A stretch of 5,251 nucleotides of DNA from Myxococcales bacterium UBA1660 (lineage in GTDB: Bacteria; Myxococcota_A; Polyangia; Polyangiales; Houyiibacteriaceae): the NCBI GenBank assembly GCA_002320815.1, contig DCLA01000046.1, forward strand, positions 1-5,251, read 5' to 3'. Both the position numbers and the translations under genes were made by a program. The first letter of the stretch is position 1. Each line of letters begins with the position of its first letter. Positions 1 through 5,230 of this stretch are shown in pieces. A model generated the notes under the pieces. It ran no database searches. It had not been told where the DNA came from and worked only from the letters and a program-made list of their open reading frames with translations.

Positions 1-288
1 GCCATCCGCAGCGACAACGGCCCCGAGCTCGTGAGCAAGGCCGTCCGCGGCTACCTCGAGAGCCTCGACATCGGGGCTCTCTTCGTCGCGCCCGGTGCGC
101 CCTGGCAGAACGGCTACGCCGAGACCTTCAACGCACGCTTCCGCGATGAGCTGCTCGACCGCGAGCTCCTCGGCAACCTCGTCGAGGCACGTGTCGTCCT
201 CGAGGCCTACCGACGGGGTACAACCCGCCGGGACTCTCATAAGCGGTGGATCACGCTTTGGGGGCAGACCAGCGGGCCCGGGAGCTAA
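1..288 (+). pseudogene. IS3-family transposase, 3' fragment (integrase core, degraded C-terminus)
   Basis: This is the C-terminal part of a DDE integrase-type transposase (rve fold, IS3-family OrfB) that would cut and join element ends. The frame is open from base 1, so the 5' part lies outside the window. The translation opens with IRSDNGPEL, which carries the second catalytic Asp. It continues to APWQNGYAETFNARFRDELL, which carries the catalytic Glu. Exactly 35 residues separate this D and E, the D-35-E spacing typical of IS3 elements. After LEAYRR the usual tail (YN..RPHSSLGY.TPAEF) is missing and the frame reads unrelated residues to a TAA at 286-288. YN would reappear in another frame at about 218-223, which suggests a small indel plus loss of the C-terminal codons. 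The gene is therefore probably non-functional. The family call is secure; the exact IS3 subgroup is not. Confidence 0.85.
249..271 (-). repeat. Probable right terminal inverted repeat of the IS3-family element
   Basis: Read on the minus strand from 271, the sequence begins TGGTCTGCCCCCAAAGCG. IS3-family elements usually have ends starting 5'-TG with a run of C a few bases in, and this lies just after the broken transposase end, where the right end should be. Transposon-unrelated coding sequence begins immediately beyond 271. The left end is outside the window, so the inverted repeat cannot be matched and the boundary is inferred. Confidence 0.4.
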
Positions 289-447
289 CCCCTGCGGCGC
301 CACCATTCCCCGCTCCCGATAGGCCTTCATCGTGCGGCTGACGGTCGCTTCCGTCATCCTCAGACGGCGAGCCGGGTCGGCATGCGACACCCATTTGTCG
401 ACCACGCTCCGGACGATCCGCTCCTTGAGACCCTGCGATAGGGCCAT
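274..447 (-). pseudogene. IS630-like transposase, N-terminal helix-turn-helix fragment
   Basis: An ATG at 447-445 opens a minus-strand frame of about 58 recognisable residues. It starts MALSQGLKERIVRSVV and continues through TEATVSRTMKAYRERGMVAPQ. This has the layout of the N-terminal HTH of IS630-family transposases: a basic L.ERIV helix, an Ala/Arg-rich turn, a T.STV-like recognition helix and a YRE.G.VAP exit. The catalytic DDE domain that should follow is absent. The similarity stops at about 274, where the putative IS3 right end starts. The simplest reading is that an IS3 copy inserted into, or recombined with, an older IS630-like gene. The frame happens to stay open antisense through the IS3 fragment to base 1, but that stretch is antisense to the integrase and is not real coding. 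A stand-alone HTH regulator is the alternative. Confidence 0.5.
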
Positions 448-515
448 GCCTTCACTGCATCACAGCGGATCCGCGAGTGAAAGCGACGTCCCTTACCTTC
501 GACCAGTATAGTGAT
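448..515. other. Short intergenic gap with a 10-bp palindrome and imperfect dyad
   Basis: This gap lies between the IS630-like start and the stop of the larger lipoprotein. It contains a perfect palindrome GCGGATCCGC at 465-474, nested inside an imperfect dyad: GCCTTCACT at 448-456 against AGTGAAAGC at 476-484, 8 of 9 pairing. It could be the terminal region of the IS630-like element, or a weak transcription stop for the lipoprotein pair. No U-run follows on the minus strand, so no terminator is called. Confidence 0.35.
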
Positions 516-1253
516 CTACCGAAACTCGACCATGACATCGAGCCGAGGGTCTTGAGCTGAGCGAACTCGATAGCGCCCAGGCTCAGGGGAAGGTCCCACG
601 CAGAGGACTCTGCGACTGGTGCCGATGTTTGGTCCGGACCCCAGTGCCGTGGTGCCCGTCCGAAGAGTGATGCTTCCCCGCTCTCGGTCAACCGTGTACC
701 TGCAATCCCCGACCGTCACTGCCGATGGGAACCCAACCTCCACTGGGATCAAGCCGTCGTCGCACGACACGACACCGGAGCCTATGATCTGGTAGCGAAC
801 GGGCTCGAAGACCTCCGAGTAGGTCGAGCGCGCGGAGTGGCACCCAGAGGGGATCCGCGCCATAGAAACCGGCCCATCGAGCAGTACGATCGTGCTGAGG
901 TCGTCGACCAGCATCCCGTCACACTCCACCCCTGGCGGGTGGGGCGCCACCTCACCCGCGGCGTCGTAGCACAGCCACGGTGTCAACCCGCGACCGGATT
1001 CAATACGACACGAAAGCTCGCGAGGAAACTCAGAGCCGTCGATTCCATAGGCAGTAACTCCCGGGGAGCCGTCCTCGCTTCTGCAAAGGACGAGGTCAAA
1101 GGGCGGAGATGCAGTCGGATCGTCAGGCCCACACACGCTCCCCGTAAGTACCGAGCAATCCGCTGGAGCCCGCTCTGACAAGCGATGTGACTCGTAGCAC
1201 CCCACGAACAGCACGACGGCCAGAACAGCTCCGCCGCAGTAGCGCGCTCTCAC
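516..1253 (-). CDS. Cysteine-rich secreted lipoprotein of unknown function (245 aa)
   Basis: I do not recognise this as a named family. I chose the GTG at 1253-1251 because an AGGTGG ribosome-binding site lies 7 bases upstream and because it places a normal lipoprotein signal at the N-terminus: MRARY, then a hydrophobic stretch, then LFVGC with the lipidated Cys at residue 19. The longer frame from an ATG at 1340 would put 29 non-signal residues in front and overlap the upstream gene by 76 bases, so I rejected it. The mature part has ten more cysteines (about residues 33, 41, 57, 82, 95, 111, 138, 164, 184, 218), an even number compatible with five disulfides in an oxidising compartment. No catalytic motif, transmembrane segment or repeat is visible after the signal. 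The stop is TAG at 518-516. The gene lies 11 bp after the small Cys-rich lipoprotein, so the two are probably one operon. Its codons look less GC-biased than those of the genes at 1736-5217. Confidence 0.72.
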   Translation of the reverse strand: MRARYCGGAVLAVVLFVGCYESHRLSERAPADCSVLTGSVCGPDDPTASPPFDLVLCRSEDGSPGVTAYGIDGSEFPRELSCRIESGRGLTPWLCYDAAGEVAPHPPGVECDGMLVDDLSTIVLLDGPVSMARIPSGCHSARSTYSEVFEPVRYQIIGSGVVSCDDGLIPVEVGFPSAVTVGDCRYTVDRERGSITLRTGTTALGSGPNIGTSRRVLCVGPSPEPGRYRVRSAQDPRLDVMVEFR

Positions 1254-1260
1254 CGCCGGG

Positions 1261-1266
1261 CCACCT
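1261..1266 (-). promoter_or_regulatory. Ribosome-binding site AGGTGG of the 245-aa lipoprotein
   Basis: On the minus strand AGGTGG is followed by seven bases and then GTG at 1253. It overlaps the TAG stop of the upstream small lipoprotein (1267-1265). Ribosomes finishing the first gene would therefore be placed on the second start. This site decides the start over the ATG at 1340. Confidence 0.6.
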
Positions 1267-1528
1267 AGCTGTCCGGCTCGCAGACAGACCGTGTCATGTC
1301 CGGCGTCACCAGACGCTCGCAAACGAGCGAGTCGCAGCATGGAAGGTCTGAACAGCTATCGCCTTGCTCAGCGCAACTATACCCGAGATCAGCGTGGCCG
1401 AGGTCTTCCCCCGGACCGATGTCGGAGGTTGCGGCGTCCGCCGGCGGTGCGTCATCGTCGCCGCAATGGACGGCCAGGCTGAGGAGGGCGAGAGTGAAGA
1501 GGTGGCGAACGAGCACGTACGGTCTCAC
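1265..1528 (-). CDS. Small lipoprotein with a cystine-knot-like Cys domain (87 aa)
   Basis: This is a short predicted lipoprotein. A hydrophobic signal (LVRHLFTLALLSLAV) is followed by HCGDDD, with Cys22 as the likely lipid-modified residue. An acidic, Ala/Pro-rich linker (about 24-49) then leads to a compact C-terminal module. The cysteines there are spaced C52-x6-C59-x4-C64-C65-x4-C70-x12-C83. This six-Cys layout with a central CC pair resembles inhibitor-cystine-knot and other small disulfide-rich folds; that fold is an inference from spacing only. His at the -1 position of the lipobox is unusual, where Gly, Ala or Ser is normal, so lipidation is less certain than for its neighbour. The start is GTG 1528 or GTG 1516. 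Neither has a clear ribosome-binding site, and the open frame extends to 1663 without a better start. It is the first gene of a likely two-gene operon, and a strong inverted repeat lies 19 bases upstream. Confidence 0.65.
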   Translation of the reverse strand: MRPYVLVRHLFTLALLSLAVHCGDDDAPPADAATSDIGPGEDLGHADLGYSCAEQGDSCSDLPCCDSLVCERLVTPDMTRSVCEPDS

Positions 1529-1547
1529 GGAAGGAGGAAGTGGAGCC

Positions 1548-1585
1548 AGTGAAACGAGAGACCCCTGAGAGTCTCTCGTTTCACT
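1548..1585. repeat. Perfect 15-bp inverted repeat with 8-nt loop
   Basis: The left arm AGTGAAACGAGAGAC (1548-1562) and right arm GTCTCTCGTTTCACT (1571-1585) are exact reverse complements separated by CCCTGAGA. It lies between divergent genes, 19 bases upstream of GTG 1528 on the minus strand. A possible -10 element TAGAAT (minus strand, 1593-1588) would put the transcription start within the repeat, although no convincing -35 is seen. The repeat could be a DNA operator for a dimeric repressor, a 5'-leader hairpin in the lipoprotein mRNA, or a remnant of a small mobile repeat. No T-run follows either arm, so it does not look like an intrinsic terminator. Confidence 0.85.
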
Positions 1586-1697
1586 CCATTCTAGCGGATC
1601 TGGAGCGCCCAATAGACCCCAGCGTGGATCGGGGGCGGGGTGCGCGCCCTTCTCGACCCACACGAAGGTCAGGAGAGCCCAAAAAACTTCGCCGCCG

Positions 1698-1707
1698 AGT
1701 GATCACT
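1698..1707. repeat. 10-bp palindrome AGTGATCACT upstream of the metalloprotease gene
   Basis: This perfect palindrome lies 28 bases before the GTG at 1736. It is a possible operator half-site pair, but palindromes of this length can occur by chance. A second, weaker dyad (CGGTCC 1711-1716 with GGACCG 1728-1733) covers the presumed ribosome-binding region. Function is not established. Confidence 0.3.
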
Positions 1708-1735
1708 TTGCGGTCCGCGATCCCACGGGACCGGC

Positions 1736-3634
1736 GTGCGCCACTCCCTCCCCATCGCCTGCCTGCTCGCGTGGGCTCTCGGGTGCCAACCCGGCGAGCT
1801 GCGTCGAGTGGGGGGCGAGGCGCCGTTCCTCCCCGCCGACGGCGGCGCCGCTTTCGACGGCGCGCTGCCCAGCGACCCCACCGACCCGGTGGACCCCGGG
1901 GACCCGACGGATCCGGTGGACCCCGTCGATCCCACGGACCCCGGTCTGCCGGCGCTCTACCCCTACGCCAGCACCGGCGCGCACTGCAGCGGCGGGACGC
2001 GGGGCGACTACCTGGTGCTCTCCGCCGAGCCCCCCAGCTGCGCCGCCCACGCCGCCGCCCTGGGCACCGAGGACCCGGCGCGCTTCGTGCGCATCCCGCT
2101 GCCGGGCGCGCCCTCCTTCACCACCACCCAGACCCTCTGCGCCGAGGGCCGGTGCGCGCCGACCACGATGACCGTGGAGCTCGACGGCGCCGGTGGCCGC
2201 TGGAGCGCCACCGTGGACGGGACCCCGCGGGGCGGCACCTTCACCGCCACCGCCTGCGACTACGACGCCTTCCTGCCTCCGGCCGCGGCCAGCCCGGTGA
2301 CCGACCTGCGCATCCGCGAGGTCGCCCTCTTCCAGGGCGTGAAGATCCCGCTGGCCCGCGACGGCGCCGCGCTCACGCCCAACGCGCCCGTCGTCGCCGG
2401 CCGCGAGGCCCTGGTGCGCGTCTACGTCGAGCCCGGCAGCGGCTACGTCCCGCGGGAGACCATCGCGCGCCTCACCCTGGGCGACGGGATGCCCATCGAG
2501 GCGCGGCTCACGGTGACCGCGGCCTCCAGCGAGGGCGACGGCGGCTCCACCTACAACCTCTTCGTCCCCGGCGAGCGCATCGCCCCCGACACCCGCTTCT
2601 CCCTGGGCATCTACGATCCCAGCGCGGCGTGCAGCGGCGGCAGCGACACCGGCGGCGCCCGCTTCCCCACCAGCGGCGACACCCTCCTCGGCGCGCGCAC
2701 CATGGGCGGCGCGCTGCGGGTGGTGATCGTGCCGGTGGCCTACGACGCCGACGGCTCCGGCCGCCTCCCCGACACCAGCACCGCCACGATGAGCGCCTGG
2801 CGCGACGCCATATATTCGCTCTTCCCGGTGGAGGACCTCGAGGTCACGGTGCGCGCCACCCCGCTCCGCTGGAGCGGGTCCATCGCCGCCAATGGGAGCG
2901 GCTGGTCCAGCATGCTCGACGCGTGTATGGCCGAGCGGAACCGCGACGGCGTCGCCCCCGACACCTACTACTACTGCACCTTCGCGCCCGCCTCGTCCTT
3001 CCGGAACTTCTGCTCGGGCGGCTGCGTCAGTGGGCTCGGCCCGGTGCCCAGCGCCCGCGACACCTACTCCCGCGCGGCCATCGGCCTGGGCTACACCGAC
3101 TCCGCGGGGACCTTCGCCCACGAGATCGGGCACTCCCTCGGCCGGCCCCACGCCCCCTGCGGCGGCGCCTCCGGCGCCGAAGCGAGCTACCCCTACACCG
3201 GCGGCACCATCGGGTCCTGGGGCTACGACGTGCTCACCCGGGAGCTCAAGGATCCCAGCCGGCACACGGACATCATGGGCTACTGCGACGCCCAGTGGAT
3301 CAGCGACTACAACTACGCGAACCTCTTCGAGCGCATCCGCACCGTGAAGGGCGCGCGCGCCCTCACCGGGCCCCCGCGGCCCTACCTGAGCATCGTCGTC
3401 GAGCCCGACGGGTCGCTGACCCCCGGACGGACGACCTCCCTTCCCTCCCCCCCAGACGGCGAACCGATGGACGCCCACTGGCTCGCCGCGGGCGAGACGG
3501 TGACGACCACCGACGCCGTCTTCCTCCCCGTCGACCACGTCGACGGGGGGATTCTCTTCGTGGCCCTGCCCACCGACCCGACCGACACCCTCTCCCTCCC
3601 CGGCTTCGGCCGCGTCGACCTGGGAGGCCGCTGA
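1736..3634 (+). CDS. Predicted lipoprotein zinc metalloprotease, metzincin type (632 aa)
   Basis: This is a predicted exported, membrane-anchored protease that would cleave proteins outside the cytoplasm with a bound zinc; its substrate is unknown. The GTG at 1736 is preceded by an in-frame TGA (1700-1702) and a weak GGGA five bases upstream. It opens a signal MRHSLPIACLLAWALGC with lipid Cys17. Residues 47-69 are a D-P-x repeat linker. Residues about 75-180 are a Cys-containing region, and 185-310 look like a beta-rich domain. The catalytic region, about 325-540, holds HEIGHSLGRPH at 462-472. This is the full HExxHxxGxxH signature, with three zinc His and catalytic Glu463. A plausible Met-turn, DIMGYC, follows with Met514. 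Several Cys flank the site. A small C-terminal domain follows (about 548-632). The HExxHxxGxxH plus Met-turn combination points to the metzincin clan; assignment to a numbered MEROPS family is not possible by eye. All key residues are present, so it is probably active. The gene is divergent from the lipoprotein pair and convergent with the DUF2891 gene. Confidence 0.85.
   Translation: MRHSLPIACLLAWALGCQPGELRRVGGEAPFLPADGGAAFDGALPSDPTDPVDPGDPTDPVDPVDPTDPGLPALYPYASTGAHCSGGTRGDYLVLSAEPPSCAAHAAALGTEDPARFVRIPLPGAPSFTTTQTLCAEGRCAPTTMTVELDGAGGRWSATVDGTPRGGTFTATACDYDAFLPPAAASPVTDLRIREVALFQGVKIPLARDGAALTPNAPVVAGREALVRVYVEPGSGYVPRETIARLTLGDGMPIEARLTVTAASSEGDGGSTYNLFVPGERIAPDTRFSLGIYDPSAACSGGSDTGGARFPTSGDTLLGARTMGGALRVVIVPVAYDADGSGRLPDTSTATMSAWRDAIYSLFPVEDLEVTVRATPLRWSGSIAANGSGWSSMLDACMAERNRDGVAPDTYYYCTFAPASSFRNFCSGGCVSGLGPVPSARDTYSRAAIGLGYTDSAGTFAHEIGHSLGRPHAPCGGASGAEASYPYTGGTIGSWGYDVLTRELKDPSRHTDIMGYCDAQWISDYNYANLFERIRTVKGARALTGPPRPYLSIVVEPDGSLTPGRTTSLPSPPDGEPMDAHWLAAGETVTTTDAVFLPVDHVDGGILFVALPTDPTDTLSLPGFGRVDLGGR
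1874..1942 (+). repeat. In-gene 9-bp tandem repeat encoding a D-P-x linker
   Basis: About eight degenerate 9-base units encode successive Asp-Pro-(Thr/Val/Gly) triplets, residues 47-69 of the metalloprotease. It lies just after the lipid anchor. It would act as a stiff acidic spacer holding the protease away from the membrane. Repeats of this kind often vary in copy number between strains by slippage, and any whole-unit change here keeps the frame. Confidence 0.85.
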
Positions 3635-3666
3635 GGCCCGTTCGGTGCTCGGCAGGCGCGACACTC

Positions 3667-3693
3667 GGCGGGCCGGTCTTCGGTGAGCCCGCC
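3667..3693. terminator. GC-rich hairpin between convergent genes, possible terminator
   Basis: GGCGGGC (3667-3673) and GCCCGCC (3687-3693) form a perfect 7-bp stem with a 13-nt loop. It lies 32 bases after the stop of the plus-strand metalloprotease and 19 bases after the stop of the minus-strand DUF2891 gene. Only a short CCTTT follows on the plus strand and no T-run follows on the minus strand. It is therefore a weak candidate for a (possibly two-way) terminator. Confidence 0.4.
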
Positions 3694-3712
3694 CCTTTGA
3701 TGGGAGCGCCGC

Positions 3713-4711
3713 TCAGCGGGCGATGCCGCGACCGGTGAGCAGATAGCTGGCGAAGGTGCCCAGCCAGTGCGCGCCGGCGTAGGTGTGGAAGCTGGCGCCG
3801 TTCAGGCCGTGGCGCGCGTGGGCGGTTTGCATCGACTCCAGCGCCGGTCGGCGCTCGTCGCCCTCGGGCAAGCCCGCGAGGATCCCGTCGAGGGCGAAGG
3901 CGCGGCTGAGGTTCAGGCCGTCCAGGTGCGCGAGGCGACCGTCGGCGGGATCGGCGGGGCTCACCGGCGCCAGCGCCTGGTCCGCGACGTCGGGGATCGC
4001 GCGCTGGAGCCAGGCGGCGAAGGCCTCGGGCTCGAGCACGCGCCGCATCAGGTCCGCCGCGCCGAGCGCCGGCGAGAGGAAGTCCTCGCCGGAGGGCTCG
4101 TGGGCCAGCGCGTAGCGGGCGTCGGTTCCGAAGTAGCGGTGGGCGCGCTCGGCGATCTGCGTCGCGAAGGCGTCGGCCCCGGTCGTGCGCGCCCAGTCGA
4201 GGGCCAGCCCCAGCGCGAACGCGGTCTGCGAGTGGGTCCCCGAGCGCACGGGGTACTCCAGCTTGGGCAGCCAGTGGGCCAGGTGCCGGTGGGCCAGCTC
4301 GGCGAGCGGGCGCAGCGCCTCGGCGTGGGGGAGCTCCATCTCCACCAGCTCCGCGTGGAGCTGCAGGAGCCAGGCGAGCCCATAGGGCCGCTCGAAGGCC
4401 GGGCGGTGCGCCAGGTACGCGCGCTCCACGTCCAGCCGCGCCGGCTGCAGGCTCCGGTCGAGCGCGGCCCGCGCCTTTTCGGCGAAGGGCGCGTCCGGGC
4501 AGAGGCGCAGCGCCCGCGCCAGGAGCCAATGACCGTGCACCGCCGAGTGCCAGTCGTAGCAGCCGTAGAACGCCGGGTGCAGCTCCCGGGGCGGCCGCAG
4601 GTCTTGGTCCGAGTCCAGCCGATGGCTGATCTGGTTCGGGTACTCCCGATGGACGCAGCCGAGGGCGAGCTCGACGAAGGGCGCGAGCCGCTCGTCGAGC
4701 GCGGGGGTCAC
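3713..4711 (-). CDS. DUF2891 family protein (332 aa)
   Basis: The sequence matches the uncharacterised DUF2891 family. Family-like blocks in order are YPNQISH (24-30), HPAFYGCYDWHSAVHGHW (45-62), FERPYGLAWLLQL (106-118), YPVRSGTHSQTAFALGLALD (153-172), EPSGEDFLSP (205-214), HLDGLNLSRAF (262-272) and YAGAHWLGTFASYLLT (311-326). The dense conserved His, Asp, Glu and Trp residues between predicted amphipathic helices suggest an alpha/alpha-barrel type enzyme, but no reaction is known to me. No signal peptide or membrane segment is visible, so it is probably cytoplasmic. The start is the GTG at 4711-4709, overlapping the TGA of the upstream DUF4442 gene in GTGA. The same frame stays open far upstream but there it is only antiparallel noise over the DUF4442 gene. 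There is no clear ribosome-binding site of its own, so translation likely depends on coupling. The length looks full for the family. Confidence 0.85.
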   Translation of the reverse strand: MTPALDERLAPFVELALGCVHREYPNQISHRLDSDQDLRPPRELHPAFYGCYDWHSAVHGHWLLARALRLCPDAPFAEKARAALDRSLQPARLDVERAYLAHRPAFERPYGLAWLLQLHAELVEMELPHAEALRPLAELAHRHLAHWLPKLEYPVRSGTHSQTAFALGLALDWARTTGADAFATQIAERAHRYFGTDARYALAHEPSGEDFLSPALGAADLMRRVLEPEAFAAWLQRAIPDVADQALAPVSPADPADGRLAHLDGLNLSRAFALDGILAGLPEGDERRPALESMQTAHARHGLNGASFHTYAGAHWLGTFASYLLTGRGIAR

Positions 4712-5217
4712 TTCTTGGGCCCGACCAGGGTGCGGAGGGTCGCCCGAGCGACCTCTTCGCCGGCGGTGTTCCGCATGCTGACCGGCACCTCGTACTCCTG
4801 CCGCTCGTTGGAGTCGATGGGCCCGAACTCGCAGACGCCGGTGATCGTGCCGCGCGCCTTCTTCAGGTACTCGATGCTCAGGCCGGCCACGATGAAGCGG
4901 GCGTCGTCGGGCATGCCGTAGGCGAGGGCCACGTTCCCGGTGAGCTCGGCGAGGTTCACCAGCGCCACCGCGTGCACGCAGCGGAGATGGTTGCGCACCG
5001 CCGCGCGATCCTCGAGCACCACCTCGCTCCCGCTCGCGGAGAGCTTCGTCACCTTGGCGCCGATGGTCCCGGTGTAGGGCGCCACGCGGCCCACGAGCTT
5101 GGAGAAGAGCAGCTTGCCGCCGGGGACCTTGCTGAGCCGGTCCCAGGCATCGCGGATGAAGTTGCCCTTCCCGGCGTCGACGGAGGGAAGGAGCTTCTGA
5201 ATGGAGGCGACGGCCAT
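4708..5217 (-). CDS. DUF4442 hotdog-fold protein, putative thioesterase (169 aa)
   Basis: This is a short soluble protein of the DUF4442 group, which belongs to the hotdog-fold superfamily of acyl-CoA thioesterases and related acyl-binding proteins. The conserved core DRAAVRNHLRCVHAVALVNL is at residues 70-89, followed by AELTG at 90-94. This is the position of the hotdog central helix; His82 and Glu91 are plausible functional residues, by inference only. A second family-like block, IEYLKKARG, is at 115-123. The strand-rich C-terminal half (about 105-166) fits the curved sheet of the fold. The ATG at 5217-5215 is supported by a GAGG five bases upstream. The gene is first in a two-gene unit with DUF2891. 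Any promoter lies beyond the end of the window. Thioesterase activity is inferred from the fold, and the acyl substrate is unknown. Confidence 0.82.
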   Translation of the reverse strand: MAVASIQKLLPSVDAGKGNFIRDAWDRLSKVPGGKLLFSKLVGRVAPYTGTIGAKVTKLSASGSEVVLEDRAAVRNHLRCVHAVALVNLAELTGNVALAYGMPDDARFIVAGLSIEYLKKARGTITGVCEFGPIDSNERQEYEVPVSMRNTAGEEVARATLRTLVGPKK

Positions 5218-5222
5218 CCAAG

Positions 5223-5226
5223 CCTC
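5223..5226 (-). promoter_or_regulatory. Ribosome-binding site GAGG of the DUF4442 gene
   Basis: On the minus strand GAGG is followed by CTTGG and the ATG at 5217, a normal 5-base spacing. It supports that ATG over the TTG at 5221, which is in another frame. Confidence 0.6.
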
Positions 5227-5230
5227 ATAG

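Noticed and set aside
1..273. Minus-strand continuation of the HTH frame to base 1 as a real fusion protein
   Set aside because: Beyond about 274 it is strictly antisense to the IS3 integrase codons, so the openness is a by-product of composition.
837..1178. Plus-strand frame of 113 codons within the lipoprotein region
   Set aside because: It is antisense to the Cys-rich lipoprotein and has no recognisable domain or convincing start context.
1254..1340. Upstream extension of the 245-aa lipoprotein to an ATG at 1340
   Set aside because: It would bury the signal peptide 29 residues inside the protein and overlap the small lipoprotein, while GTG 1253 has a good ribosome-binding site.
1548..1585. 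CRISPR repeat or intrinsic terminator
   Set aside because: There is only one unit and no spacers, so it is not an array, and no T-run follows on either strand, so it is not a standard terminator.
1703..3664. Minus-strand open frame of about 650 codons opposite the metalloprotease
   Set aside because: It is a Gly/Ala/Val-rich antisense shadow with no domain, and stop-free antisense frames are expected at this GC content.
1540..3738. Long plus-strand open frame (about 730 codons) overlapping the metalloprotease gene
   Set aside because: The translation is Arg/Pro/His-rich low-complexity sequence with no motifs. It is an out-of-frame shadow in GC-rich DNA, while the frame at 1736 has a signal peptide and an intact zinc site.
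3363..4529. Minus-strand frame of 388 codons overlapping DUF2891
   Set aside because: It is Arg/Ala/Gly/Pro-rich out-of-frame noise, and the DUF2891 motifs are in another frame.
3767..4921. Plus-strand open frame opposite DUF2891 and DUF4442
   Set aside because: It spans two recognised genes on the other strand and its translation is compositionally biased with no family-like motif.
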